Shown: positions 48,943 to 57,791, numbered from the stretch's first letter. The stretch: DNA of 64,000 bases from UBA2784 sp964494625 (GCA_964494625.1 CAZBRT010000002.1:496001-560000); one strand, 5' to 3'. Notes: a model not told the origin generated them from the letters alone. Program-made: numbers and translations.

Positions 48943-50958
48943 ATGAAGCGGATTGCCACGCTTGCGCTCCTTGCCGCTGCCACCGCGCTTTCGACGCCGG
49001 CCTTTGCGGACGAACTTGAACTCAAGCGCGTCATGCTGTCGTCGGGCGGTGTCGGCTATTTCGAGTATGAGGCCGACGTCAATGGCTGGGAGACGATCGA
49101 GCTTCCGGTGCGGCTTGACCAGATGGATGACGTGCTCAAGAGCATTGTCATCTTTGACGATCATGGCGGCAGCGGTGTCGTGGAAATGCCCAGTCGCTCG
49201 CCTTTGTCGGAGATTTTCCGCAGCCTGCCGGTCGGCGAAGAGGCGTTTGCCTCCATGGGCTCGCTGATGAATGCGCTGAAGGGCGCCGAGGTTGAGGTCG
49301 AGGGTGCGGTCAGTGCGTCCGGCCGCATCGTCGGCGTATGGTCCGAAAACCAGACAACCGAAACCGGCACGGTGACGCGCACGCGCATGGCCGTGATGGG
49401 CGAAGCAGGCGTGCAGCAATTCGTGATGGAGGAAACAAGTTCCATCCGCTTCACCGATCCCGTGCTTGACGGGCAGGTGAAATCGGCGCTGGCCGCCATG
49501 GCGCAATACCGCGTGCGCGACGGGCGCACGCTGCGCATCACTGCGCGGGGCGATGGCGCGCGCCGTCTGTTCGTCGGCTATGTGGTGGAAGCGCCTTTGT
49601 GGAAGACATCCTATCGCCTTGTGAGCGCGCCCCAGGGCGAGAAGGCGCGGATGCAGGGTTGGGCGATCCTCGAAAACACCAGCGGCGTTGACTGGAACAA
49701 TGTGGAGCTGACGCTGGTGACGGGCAATCCGGTCACACTGCGTCAGGCGCTCTACACGGCCTATTATGTGGATCGGCCGATGGTGCCCGTCGAAGTGCTG
49801 GGACGTGTGCTGCCGAATGTGGACGACGGCTCGATTGCGTTGGAAGGTGAGTTGGCGGTGGACAGCTATGGGCTCTCCGGCGGTGCCGACCGCGCTTCAA
49901 GCGAAGTATATCCTGCTCCCATGGCAGCACCGGCGCCGCCTGCAACAACCATGGACATCGCAACTTCTAATGTTGCGGCGCAGAGCCAGGAAGCCGCGAC
50001 CCAGGTCATCTTCAGGCTCGACAATGCCATTACCGTGAGGACCGGAGAGACTTTGGCCGTTCCGATCATCGACCGGGAAGTTTCGGGCCAGCGCGTGGCG
50101 TTCTTTGACCCCAACACACATGCCACACATCCGCTTGCCGCCGTGCGTCTCACCAATGACACCGGCACCGGCCTGCCGCCCGGCATTGTCACGCTGTTCG
50201 AAAGTGACGCAGGGCGCACCACCTATATCGGCGACGCGCAGCTTGCGACGTTCCCGGTCGGTGAGACCCGCATGATATCGTTCGCGCTGGACCAGAAGGT
50301 CACGGTTGACCGCTCCGACACGCGCGAGGAGACCATTACCGGTGCGCGTATTGTCGCCGGTGTGCTGGAGCTTTCGATTTCCGGACGCAGCACCACAGCC
50401 TATCGGGTGAAGGGTGCTGCCAACGAGGGGCGGCGCCTCATCATCTCGCATCCCCGCATGGATGGCTGGGAGTTGCGCCAACCGGATCCGGCGTCAGCCG
50501 AAATTGCCGGTGCGTGGCTTCGTCTGCCCTATGATCTTGCCGCCGGTCAGGAGACGCAGTTCGATGTCGTCTTCGAGCAGACACGGCAGCAGGACATGTA
50601 TCTCGCCGATACTGACCTCTCGACAGTCGAATACTGGATCGGCCGCAGCGAATTCAGCGAGGCGCAGCGCCAAGCCTTCCAGCGTATCCGCGAAATCCGC
50701 ATGCAGATGGCATCGATGGACAGTGCAATGTCAGGAGCCAATGCCGAACGCGACCGCATCTATCAGGAGCAGGCGCGCATCCGCGAAAATCTTGGGGCCG
50801 TGCCTGCGGGTGGTGATCTGGCGCGGCGTTATCTCGACCAGATGGCCGCGCACGAAGACCGGCTCGCGCAGCTTGGCGCCGACCTCACGCGTCTTGAGGG
50901 CGAGAAGGCCGCGGCCGAACAGGTTTTGCGCGACTATGTCGGGGCGCTGAATCTCTGA
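48943..50958 (+). CDS. DUF4139 domain-containing exported protein
   Basis: This 671-residue protein has a cleavable signal (IATLALLAAATALSTPAFA) and a DUF4139-type body that starts with VGYFEYEADVNGWETIELPVRLDQMDDVLKS and continues with beta-sandwich strands such as WAILENTSGVDWNNVELTLVTGNP. A low-complexity Ala/Pro/Thr stretch (about 325-350) separates two halves. The C-terminal 80 residues are a coiled coil (REIRMQMASMDSAMSG, LARRYLDQMAAHEDRLAQL). DUF4139 proteins include the eukaryotic MuiA-like family; the bacterial role is unknown. The ATG at 48943 follows AAAAAGGAC. Confidence 0.8.
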   Translation: MKRIATLALLAAATALSTPAFADELELKRVMLSSGGVGYFEYEADVNGWETIELPVRLDQMDDVLKSIVIFDDHGGSGVVEMPSRSPLSEIFRSLPVGEEAFASMGSLMNALKGAEVEVEGAVSASGRIVGVWSENQTTETGTVTRTRMAVMGEAGVQQFVMEETSSIRFTDPVLDGQVKSALAAMAQYRVRDGRTLRITARGDGARRLFVGYVVEAPLWKTSYRLVSAPQGEKARMQGWAILENTSGVDWNNVELTLVTGNPVTLRQALYTAYYVDRPMVPVEVLGRVLPNVDDGSIALEGELAVDSYGLSGGADRASSEVYPAPMAAPAPPATTMDIATSNVAAQSQEAATQVIFRLDNAITVRTGETLAVPIIDREVSGQRVAFFDPNTHATHPLAAVRLTNDTGTGLPPGIVTLFESDAGRTTYIGDAQLATFPVGETRMISFALDQKVTVDRSDTREETITGARIVAGVLELSISGRSTTAYRVKGAANEGRRLIISHPRMDGWELRQPDPASAEIAGAWLRLPYDLAAGQETQFDVVFEQTRQQDMYLADTDLSTVEYWIGRSEFSEAQRQAFQRIREIRMQMASMDSAMSGANAERDRIYQEQARIRENLGAVPAGGDLARRYLDQMAAHEDRLAQLGADLTRLEGEKAAAEQVLRDYVGALNL

Positions 50959-50994
50959 AGAAGGGCCTCACGCCGCATCCGCGACTTGTTCCAC

Positions 50995-52386
50995 CTACGC
51001 CGCATCTGCGGCGTGGGCGGCGGCGATGCGGCGGGCGAGAATGTCGCCGTCCGCAGGTCCCAGCAATGCCGTGCCGATCCTGACAGCAAGTTCGGCATAG
51101 GCGCTCGCACGGGCGTGCTCGGCGCCTTCGGCCGTGCGGATATCGGCGATGATGTCATCCACATAAAGGCGGATGGTATTGCCTGCCTCCTCCACCACGG
51201 CCTGACAGGTCGCAGCGACCGCGCCGGCCGCCGCAAGGGGAAGGATGCCTGCGGTGATCCTTGCGGCCCGCATCCCGCGCTCGGCCTTCTGAGGATCACA
51301 GTCGCGCGAAAGGTCGGGGCGGCGGGGACCACGCGGGCCGAACTGGCCCATGCGCTGCACCGGCAGCGCTGCATTGATGTCGCGCGGCACGCGTTCCAGG
51401 AAATTCTCGATGGGCTCGGCGATGCTGGCGCGCAGGCTGTTCAGCGCCAGTTCCCAGGTGCGGTCCATCCGCAGGCCAAGACCCTTTTCGATGGCGATCA
51501 CGCCCCCTGAAAAGCGGTTGAAGTCGGCAACCAGTGCTTCGCCATCCAGATTGATGGAGCGCTGGCGGCGCACGGCGGCAACGGCGTCAGCCAGATCGCC
51601 GGTCAGGCGCGCACCGGCAAAGGCGGGTTTGAGCATCGCATCGAAACGCTCGCTCACCTGCCCCGTGAAAGCGAGCACCTGGGCGGGCATTTCCATGCGG
51701 CCCATCAAGGCAAACAAAAGCGTCGTCGTGCGCGCATCGTCGCGCATGTCCTCGCGACCAAAGACCGGCTTCAAAAGTCCGGCCAGATGCGGCGATGGCC
51801 GCGATGCGGGCGGCATGACTGCGTGGAGCGCAAAGACCGCATCCTCGATGGCGATGAAGCGCGCCATCATGATGGCTTCGACGGCAGAAGCACCCGAGGA
51901 GAGGTAACGCGCGCGCCTTTTCAGGGCGTCGGGATCGGCAATGTCGTCACCCAGCGCATCGATGATGGCGGCGGCCATGCGCATGCGCATCGCACGGGCT
52001 TCAGCGTCCGCGTTGCGCCCGTCCAGCAGGGCCGCACGCAGATCACCGGTCAGGGTGACGGCATCAAGGGGAATGAGCTGCTCGGTGATCCAGCTCCAGA
52101 TCTCGCGCACATGGCCGCGACGGATCAGGCCCGCGCGCGGATCGCGCCCGGTGCCGTCGGCGAGCACATCCTCGAATGGCATGCAGAATACGCGCAAGGC
52201 CGACGGCATGCGCGCCACCCGCGCCGCACGCAGCACGGGACGCAATGCTTCGAGCATTTCTTCATGGGGAAAGGCCTTGCCGCCGCCCAGCCGGTCGCGC
52301 TCGACCGCAGCCGCCAGCGGCCCCGCTTGGCGCGGCGGCAGGGCGGCCAGCAGCGCTTTGAGCTGTGCCAGCTTTTCCGGAGTCAT
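50995..52386 (-). CDS. Hypothetical alpha-helical protein
   Basis: This 463-residue cytoplasmic protein is composed of long helices, with no signal peptide, membrane segment or recognised motif. A region near 135-300 alternates Ala-rich helices (SSGASAVEAIMMARFIAIED, VLAFTGQVSERFDAML). The C-terminal 150 residues contain LPLAAAGAVAATCQAVVEEA and a helical end. A start at 52386 gives MTPEKLAQLKALLAALPPRQ. It lies between DUF4139 (convergent) and the PepSY-linked kinase. I do not recognise the family; a helical-repeat scaffold is one possibility. Confidence 0.65.
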   Translation of the reverse strand: MTPEKLAQLKALLAALPPRQAGPLAAAVERDRLGGGKAFPHEEMLEALRPVLRAARVARMPSALRVFCMPFEDVLADGTGRDPRAGLIRRGHVREIWSWITEQLIPLDAVTLTGDLRAALLDGRNADAEARAMRMRMAAAIIDALGDDIADPDALKRRARYLSSGASAVEAIMMARFIAIEDAVFALHAVMPPASRPSPHLAGLLKPVFGREDMRDDARTTTLLFALMGRMEMPAQVLAFTGQVSERFDAMLKPAFAGARLTGDLADAVAAVRRQRSINLDGEALVADFNRFSGGVIAIEKGLGLRMDRTWELALNSLRASIAEPIENFLERVPRDINAALPVQRMGQFGPRGPRRPDLSRDCDPQKAERGMRAARITAGILPLAAAGAVAATCQAVVEEAGNTIRLYVDDIIADIRTAEGAEHARASAYAELAVRIGTALLGPADGDILARRIAAAHAADAA

Positions 52387-52470
52387 GCGGCAAACCTAAT
52401 TCGCAGGCACTTAACAGCCGATTGCGTCCGTTTCGCGTCGCCGGCGGCGTTTACCCTTTGTTGACCATGT

Positions 52471-53907
52471 TCAGGCGTCGGCCAGCGGCAGGTTCAATTC
52501 CGCCTGCAGGCCGCCAAGTTCCGAGCGCGACAGGGAAAGGTCACCACCATAGATGCGGGCAATGTCGCGCACGATGCCAAGGCCAAGGCCGGTGCCTGGA
52601 ACGCTCTCGTCCAGCCGTTCGCGTTTTTCGAGGACCCGGGCGCATTGTTCCGGGGTAAGGCCCGGCCCGTCATCCTCAACTGTCACGATCAGCCGGCCGC
52701 CGCGAGCCACCGCATTTGCCCGCACTTCGCTCACCGCCCATTTGCCGGCGTTGTCGAGAAGATTGCCCGCAAGTTCCTCAAAATCCTGCCGCTCGCCGCG
52801 GAAGGCGAGCGCGCCTGTGACCGTTGCTTCAAAATCGATGCCCCGCCGCCCGTGGATGCGCGCCAATGTGCGCACAAGATCATCCAGCGCGGGTTCCACT
52901 TCCGTACGGCTGCCGATGGTTTCAGCGGTCGCTGCGGCCCGGGCACGGGCGAGATGATGATCGACATAGCGCCGCATCGCCGTGGTCTGGCGCGAGACCA
53001 TGTCGGCCAGCGCACCTTCATGGCCCTGCGCTTCATTGGCAAGAATGGTGAGCGGCGTCTTCAGGGCATGGGCAAGATTGCCGACATGCGTGCGGGCGCG
53101 CGCCACGATCTCGGCATTGTGCTCGACCAGCGCATTCAGCTCGGTGGCCAGGGGATTGATCTCGGCGCCGAACTCGCCTTCAAGGCGCTGCGTGCGGCCC
53201 GAGCGGATCTGCGACAGCGCATCGCGCATGCGGCGCAGCGGTTGCAGGCCGATACGCACCTGGAGAAGCGTCGCCAGCACAAGACCAAAGCCAAGCACGC
53301 CAAGGCCCGTCCACAATGTCGCGTTGAAGCGCGCGATTTCCGTGTCGGTCGCGCTGCGGTCGGCGGCGACGGTGAAAAGGTAATGCTTGCGGCCGCGCGG
53401 CGCGCCGGTGGCCGCCTCGCCGCCGGTACCCGACGCCGTCAGGTCCGGAAAGCTGATGTCGCGTTCGATGAAGCGCAGTTCCTGCGCCTCCGGTCCACCG
53501 ACATAGCCCGCGCGGATGGTGCCCTGCGGCGCATCAGCGACCGGCACGATCATCAGGGTCTGGTCCCAGAGCGAGCGGGAGGTCAGGAATGTGCGTGGCT
53601 GTTCTCCCGCGCCTTCGGACGCCACTTCGAATGCCGGGTTGTCGCGCACCTGCCAGTACCAGCCGGAAAATGCGGTGTCGTGGCGCGGATCGGCAAAATT
53701 GTTGACGACGATCAGCGTGCCGTCAACGGCAGGCTCGGCCGCGGCAATCAGGTTTTCAAGATCGGCCTTGAGGCGCGCATCCAGCCCGCGCTCGGCACTG
53801 TCGCGGAAGACATTCGAAAGCAGGAAACCGGCGGCGGCAAGCGCCGCCAGCGTCCAGATCGCGGCAGCCGCGATCAGCCGGAACTGGATGGAATTACGGG
53901 CGATCAT
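52471..53907 (-). CDS. PhoQ/FeuQ-like sensor histidine kinase
   Basis: This 478-residue kinase has a transmembrane segment (10-32), a large periplasmic region (about 35-195) and a second membrane segment (about 200-220). HAMP, a HisKA domain with LAHALKTPLTILANEA, and an HATPase domain (DNAGKW, EDDGPGL, GTGLGLGIVRD) follow. The N-box is slightly divergent. It is the third gene of the PepSY-regulator-kinase operon and overlaps the regulator by 14 bp. The start at 53907 is chosen for that overlap; ATGs at 53922 and 53952 are alternatives. Systems with this layout sense envelope or divalent-cation conditions in relatives. Confidence 0.88.
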   Translation of the reverse strand: MIARNSIQFRLIAAAAIWTLAALAAAGFLLSNVFRDSAERGLDARLKADLENLIAAAEPAVDGTLIVVNNFADPRHDTAFSGWYWQVRDNPAFEVASEGAGEQPRTFLTSRSLWDQTLMIVPVADAPQGTIRAGYVGGPEAQELRFIERDISFPDLTASGTGGEAATGAPRGRKHYLFTVAADRSATDTEIARFNATLWTGLGVLGFGLVLATLLQVRIGLQPLRRMRDALSQIRSGRTQRLEGEFGAEINPLATELNALVEHNAEIVARARTHVGNLAHALKTPLTILANEAQGHEGALADMVSRQTTAMRRYVDHHLARARAAATAETIGSRTEVEPALDDLVRTLARIHGRRGIDFEATVTGALAFRGERQDFEELAGNLLDNAGKWAVSEVRANAVARGGRLIVTVEDDGPGLTPEQCARVLEKRERLDESVPGTGLGLGIVRDIARIYGGDLSLSRSELGGLQAELNLPLADA

Positions 53908-54580
53908 CCGCCGCGTCGCCATGGGGCGGCGCCAGCTTGTAGCCAAGACCACGCATCGTTTGGATCACGTTGATGCCCAGTTTCTTGCGCAAGCGCCCGA
54001 TGAACACTTCAATCGTGTTGCTATCACGGTCGAAGCTCTGGTCATAGAGGTGTTCGACCAGCTCGGCACGGCTGACCACGCGTCCCGAATGATGGCCGAG
54101 ATAGGCCAGGAGGCGGTACTCCAGCGAGGTGAGCTTCACCGGGTTGCCGTTGACCGTCACGCGGGCGGCGCGGGTATCGATGCGCAGCGGGCCGCATTCG
54201 ATCTCGGCGCTGGCGTGGCCGGAGGCCCGGCGCAGCAGCGCGCGCATGCGGGCCAGCACTTCTTCGGTGTAAAAGGGCTTGGTCACATAGTCGTCGGCAC
54301 CGGCGTCAAAGCCCGCCACCTTGTCCGACCAGCGGTCGCGTGCGGTCAGGATCAGGACCGGCATGGTGCGGCCTGCCTTGCGCCATTTCTCGAGGACTTT
54401 CACGCCGTCCATCTGCGGCAGGCCGAGGTCAAGCACCACGGCGTCATAGGGTTCGGTATCGCCGAGAAAATGCCCCTCTTCGCCGTCGGCGGCGCTGTCG
54501 ACCACATAGCCGGCGTCCTTCAGCGCACCGACAAGCAGGCGGTTGAGGTCGCCATCGTCTTCGACCACGAGCAGGCGCAT
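53894..54580 (-). CDS. PhoP/FeuP-like OmpR-family response regulator
   Basis: This 228-residue regulator has the receiver motifs VEDDGDLNRLL, phospho-Asp51 (VVLDLGLPQMDG), LTARDRWSDKVAGFDAGADDY and the Lys of TKPFYTEEV. The winged-helix domain ends RDSNTIEVFIGRLRKKLGINVIQTMRGLGYKL. The FLGDTEPYD stretch after the first helix is typical of alphaproteobacterial FeuP-like PhoP homologues. It is one base after the PepSY gene, and a PhoP-box-like direct repeat lies upstream of that gene. The ATG at 54580 follows GGGAGA. Confidence 0.92.
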   Translation of the reverse strand: MRLLVVEDDGDLNRLLVGALKDAGYVVDSAADGEEGHFLGDTEPYDAVVLDLGLPQMDGVKVLEKWRKAGRTMPVLILTARDRWSDKVAGFDAGADDYVTKPFYTEEVLARMRALLRRASGHASAEIECGPLRIDTRAARVTVNGNPVKLTSLEYRLLAYLGHHSGRVVSRAELVEHLYDQSFDRDSNTIEVFIGRLRKKLGINVIQTMRGLGYKLAPPHGDAADDRP

Positions 54581-54581
54581 G

Positions 54582-54953
54582 TCAGTCGTCTCCCTGAACG
54601 GAAATGATATCGCCGGTGCGGGCGTCAACGGTGATGTAAAGAACTGCACCTTCATCAGTCAGCCACTTGATCCGGTAGGGGCGGCCATCGCCATCGCGGC
54701 CACCACCCTTTACTTCCAGCATGTTGCCCGAGTAACGGGCGCGCAGATTGGCGAGCACCTGGTCAAGCGGCAGTACCGCGTCCGCCTCGGCCAGATCGTT
54801 GCCGCGCCGTGCGATCACGACAGGTGCCGACGGAGCCGGGAGCGTCTCGTTGACGGCGGCATTGACGCCGCCGTCATTGGTGTTGCGTGCTTGCGCCGCC
54901 GGGCTTGAGGCCAGGACGATGAAGGCGGCGGCGAGGGCGAGAAACCATTTCAT
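54582..54953 (-). CDS. PepSY-domain exported protein
   Basis: This 123-residue protein has a signal peptide (FLALAAAFIVLASSPAAQA), a spacer of about 30 residues, and a PepSY domain (LDQVLANLRARYSGNMLEVKGGG...YRIKWLTDEGAVLYITVDARTGDIISVQ). PepSY proteins bind or inhibit proteases and are commonly paired with PhoP/FeuP-like regulators in alphaproteobacteria. It is the first gene of the operon, one base upstream of the regulator. In S. meliloti a small exported protein, FeuN, modulates FeuPQ; an analogous role is possible here but not shown. Confidence 0.85.
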   Translation of the reverse strand: MKWFLALAAAFIVLASSPAAQARNTNDGGVNAAVNETLPAPSAPVVIARRGNDLAEADAVLPLDQVLANLRARYSGNMLEVKGGGRDGDGRPYRIKWLTDEGAVLYITVDARTGDIISVQGDD

Positions 54954-54978
54954 GACGCAAGTGCTACCTTTCCCAGCC

Positions 54979-54995
54979 TGAACCGGCAATGAACA
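54979..54995 (-). promoter_or_regulatory. PhoP-box-like direct repeat TGTTCA-N5-GGTTCA
   Basis: On the minus strand the site reads TGTTCA-TTGCC-GGTTCA: two hexamers with an 11-bp period, the architecture of PhoP boxes ((T/G)GTTTA-N5-(T/G)GTTTA). It lies 26 nt upstream of the PepSY start. Autoregulation of the operon by its own PhoP-like product is suggested. Confidence 0.5.
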
Positions 54996-55058
54996 TGCAA
55001 AGCACGGTTGTGTCAGGCGAAGCTGTCTTAACCTTCAGAATGGCGGATTTGCGCTTCT

Positions 55059-56039
55059 TCAGCCCGGTGTGGCGACGGCATTCCAGAAGCCATCCGCACC
55101 CAGCGCCAGCACGCGACGGCCCAATTCCGCATTCCAGCGCGATTCGTTTCCCCATTCGCTGCGCCACGTCCAGAGGCGGCGCGTGTAATGGTGAAGAACG
55201 TGCTCGGCGGTAAAGCCGATGGCGCCGTGGACCTGATGGGCGATGGATGCGGCCTTGCCCGCCGCTTCGCCCGCGCGCGACTTGGCAATGGCCGCGGCAA
55301 TGCGGATGTCGCCGTTGCGGGCAGCCTCTTCCCACGCTGCATCCGCTGCGCGCGTGGCTGCAGCCGACTCGCCGGCCAGCGCGGCCAATTGCTGCTGGAT
55401 CGCCTGGAAGCTGCCGATGGGTTTTCCGAACTGCACCCGCTCTGCGGCATAGCGCACAGAAAGCTCCAGCACGCGCGCGATAGCGCCTGCCAGCTGGCTT
55501 GCGCGCATCATGGCGGCCAGCGCGTCAGGATCATGGACCGGGTCCATGCGCTCTACGCGGGTGGCGGCAAGCACATCCCGCGGATCGCGTGCGATGGCCT
55601 CGCCCCTCTCCTTCACCACAGGATTTTCGGCGAGCGCGATCTTGTCCCCCTCGATGCCGACGACAAAAGGGGCGTGGCGGCCAAAGGCGGCGCGGTGAAA
55701 GAGCCAATTCTCGCCATCGCGTGTGACGGTTTCAGCCAGCGCGACAGGTGCATTGCCCAGGCGCGCGCGCATCGCGGCAGGCAGCACTGCATGCGCGATC
55801 AAGGTTTCGGGCAAAGGCAAGGGCAGCGCATTCAAGCCGCTGGCCCGGATGATTGCGCCGACGACGATGAATGGCTCGTCCAGCGCGCCGAAGATGTCGA
55901 GGAGCCCTTGTGCGACAATCGCCTCCCACAGGCTCGTGGCGAAGGCACCCGCTTCCGCTTCGTGCAGGAGCTTGGGTGTCACCGCATCCGTGAAGAGGCC
56001 GTTGACCGCATTCTCAAGAATGGCGCGCGTGTCATCCAT
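55059..56039 (-). CDS. Acyl-CoA dehydrogenase, short subunit of a heteromeric pair
   Basis: This 326-residue protein has an acyl-CoA dehydrogenase helical C-terminal domain (RVLELSVRYAAERVQFGKPIGSFQAIQQQLA, IAHQVHGAIGFTAEHVLHHYTRRLW). Its middle domain is degenerate and the front part reads LWEAIVAQGLLDIFGALDEPFIVVGAI. The family's usual SEPxxGSD signature is missing. Together with the adjacent longer gene it resembles the two-subunit (alpha2beta2) dehydrogenases described for sterol and side-chain oxidation. It starts 4 bp after the partner's stop codon, consistent with one complex. The substrate is unknown. Confidence 0.88.
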   Translation of the reverse strand: MDDTRAILENAVNGLFTDAVTPKLLHEAEAGAFATSLWEAIVAQGLLDIFGALDEPFIVVGAIIRASGLNALPLPLPETLIAHAVLPAAMRARLGNAPVALAETVTRDGENWLFHRAAFGRHAPFVVGIEGDKIALAENPVVKERGEAIARDPRDVLAATRVERMDPVHDPDALAAMMRASQLAGAIARVLELSVRYAAERVQFGKPIGSFQAIQQQLAALAGESAAATRAADAAWEEAARNGDIRIAAAIAKSRAGEAAGKAASIAHQVHGAIGFTAEHVLHHYTRRLWTWRSEWGNESRWNAELGRRVLALGADGFWNAVATPG

Positions 56040-56043
56040 CGCG

Positions 56044-57189
56044 TCACCTCAGCCCCAAGCCGCGCGCGATGATGCCGCGCAGGATCTCGCGCGTGCCGCC
56101 GCGCAACGAGAATGAGGGAGATGCCATGGTGAGCTCGGCAAGCACGCGTTCATAGTCGCGGACACCGTGCGCGTCGGGCGCGATGCCGAAAAGATCATGC
56201 GCAAGCTGGGGCATGTCCTGTTCGAAGAGCGCGCCCAAATCTTTCACGACGGCGGCTTCCAGCGCCGGGTCTTCGCCGCGTGACAGACGCCCTGCCACGG
56301 ACAGCGACAGGCGGCGCAAGGTTGCCAGATGCGCATAAAGCCGCCCAAAGGCCTGCGTCGCGCGTTCACCGGGATTCTGACCGGCAATGCGCAGCATCTC
56401 GGCGATCAGGCGGAAGCAGGAAAGAAACCGCTCGGGGCCTGATCGCTCGAATGCGAGTTCGGCCGTCACCTGCGCCCAGCCCTGGCCCTCGGCGCCGATC
56501 ACGCAGCCGGGGGCGAGCCGCACATTGTCGAAGGTGACTTCGTTGAAATGGGAATGGCCTGCAAGGTCGCGGATGGGGCGCACGATGATGCCCGGCGTCT
56601 TCATGTCCACCAGGAACTGGGTAAGCCCGCCATGCCGCGACTCGTTGGATGTCCGCAGCAACGCGATCATGAAATGCGCCAGATGCGCGCCCGAGGTCCA
56701 CAGCTTTCGGCCATTGACGATATAGGAGCCGTCGGCCTGACGCTCGGCACGTGAACGCACGGCAGCAAGATCAGAACCGCTGTCGGGCTCGCTCATGCCG
56801 ATGCAGAAAAAGCGTTCGCCGCGCGCAATGGCCGGCAGATGTTCCATGCGCTGCCCTTCGGAACCAAAGCGCAGCAGCAGCGGCCCGGACTGCCGGTCGG
56901 CGATCCAATGCGCACCGACGGGCGCACCCGCCGCCAGCATCTCCTCCAGCATGACATAGCGCTCGAGCATTGAACGCTCGTGGCCGCCATATCTCCTTGG
57001 CCAGGTCATCCCGAGCCAGCCTTGGGCGCCCAGCTTGCGGCTGAAGGCGGGATCAGAACCGCTCCACGACTGCGCGCGGATCACCGCGGGGATGACAGAC
57101 ATTTCGCGGGCGAGAAATGCGCGCACTTCAGCGCGCAGGCGCTCGGCCTCGTCCGGCAATGTCAGGGGTTCAAAGGAAAACGCGCCCAT
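56044..57189 (-). CDS. Acyl-CoA dehydrogenase, long subunit of a heteromeric pair
   Basis: This 381-residue flavoenzyme has the complete FAD/substrate signature FCIGMSEPDSGSDLAAVRSRAE, GSYIVNGRKLWTSGAHLAHFM, and a C-terminal FSLRGGTREILRGIIARGLGL. It carries the flavin-binding and probably the catalytic elements that the downstream subunit lacks. The pair is transcribed on the minus strand with a 4-bp gap. The likely role is dehydrogenation of a CoA-linked bulky or branched substrate. The ATG at 57189 starts MGAFSFEPL. Confidence 0.9.
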   Translation of the reverse strand: MGAFSFEPLTLPDEAERLRAEVRAFLAREMSVIPAVIRAQSWSGSDPAFSRKLGAQGWLGMTWPRRYGGHERSMLERYVMLEEMLAAGAPVGAHWIADRQSGPLLLRFGSEGQRMEHLPAIARGERFFCIGMSEPDSGSDLAAVRSRAERQADGSYIVNGRKLWTSGAHLAHFMIALLRTSNESRHGGLTQFLVDMKTPGIIVRPIRDLAGHSHFNEVTFDNVRLAPGCVIGAEGQGWAQVTAELAFERSGPERFLSCFRLIAEMLRIAGQNPGERATQAFGRLYAHLATLRRLSLSVAGRLSRGEDPALEAAVVKDLGALFEQDMPQLAHDLFGIAPDAHGVRDYERVLAELTMASPSFSLRGGTREILRGIIARGLGLR

Positions 57190-57368
57190 GCGGAACCTGA
57201 TGCAAAAGGTTCGGCATTGTTAAGGGGGCGCATGCAGCCCCGCAAGCCGGAACGCGCGTCGGGGGGACAATCGCGCGTCATCAGCTTGCGGGGCGCCTTG
57301 CCGCAGCGGCAGAGCCGCGGGGCAATCTGGAAGAAGGGATCACTTGCAACGGTGCAATTCTTCCCTCG

Positions 57369-57387
57369 CCCCGCACTTTTGGCGGGG
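57369..57387. repeat. CCCCGC/GCGGGG hairpin in the intergenic gap
   Basis: A 6-bp GC stem (CCCCGC-N7-GCGGGG) in a 232-bp gap between the acyl-CoA dehydrogenase and the lysis-like genes, flanked by CTCG/CGAG. No T-tract follows. It could be a factor-dependent terminator region for the GTA/lysis operon or part of a dispersed palindromic element. The rest of the gap holds nothing recognisable. Confidence 0.35.
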
Positions 57388-57421
57388 AGAGCGAGAGTGG
57401 TATTGTGCAACGCTCGATCAC

Positions 57422-57664
57422 TCACTCTTCGATGCGGCAGGCCCTCACCTGCGCACGCAGGATGCGATAATCATCGAGGGCGATGATGATGGGGCTCGCC
57501 TCGGGCAGAGCAGCCACTTCATCTGCGAGTTTCTCCGTAAATGCCGGCGCATAGTCTTTCAGTGGCGGGCAGATGGCGCCCGGCTCAGAGCCCGTGCTTG
57601 CGCAACCGCTCAACAAGATCATCACGGCTGCGGGCAGGATCCATTGCGGCGTCCAGTTGCGCAT
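57422..57664 (-). CDS. Rz1-like outer-membrane spanin lipoprotein (putative)
   Basis: This 80-residue lipoprotein has a lipobox ILLSGC at residues 16-21. The remainder (CPPLKDYAPAFTEKLADEVAALPEASPI, then DDYRILRAQVRAC) resembles small phage lipoproteins found after holin and Rz-type genes in alphaproteobacterial prophages. It overlaps the upstream small membrane gene by 80 bp in another frame, the hallmark of Rz/Rz1 spanin pairs. Spanins fuse inner and outer membranes in the final step of lysis. The role is inferred from order, overlap and lipobox; no lysis assay is known here. Confidence 0.55.
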   Translation of the reverse strand: MRNWTPQWILPAAVMILLSGCASTGSEPGAICPPLKDYAPAFTEKLADEVAALPEASPIIIALDDYRILRAQVRACRIEE

Positions 57665-57791
57665 CCTTCACCTCGTTGGCGTGTTCGGCGGCTTCCGCAT
57701 CCGCCTTGTTCCGCGCGGACCGGCGCACGGCAAAGATGAGGGCAAGGAGCCCGATGATCCGCGTGAGCAGGCGGACAAGGGCGTCCACCAT
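57585..57791 (-). CDS. Rz-like inner-membrane spanin (putative, short)
   Basis: This 68-residue protein has one N-terminal transmembrane segment (LLTRIIGLLALIFAV) followed by a charged helix (RRSARNKADAEAAEHANEVKD) and a tail ending RDDLVERLRKHGL. The order TM segment then charged helix is that of inner-membrane spanins, although it is shorter than typical Rz. Its 3' end is overlapped by the Rz1-like gene. The start is 3 bp after the holin-like gene. Assignment depends on gene order. Confidence 0.5.
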   Translation of the reverse strand: MVDALVRLLTRIIGLLALIFAVRRSARNKADAEAAEHANEVKDAQLDAAMDPARSRDDLVERLRKHGL

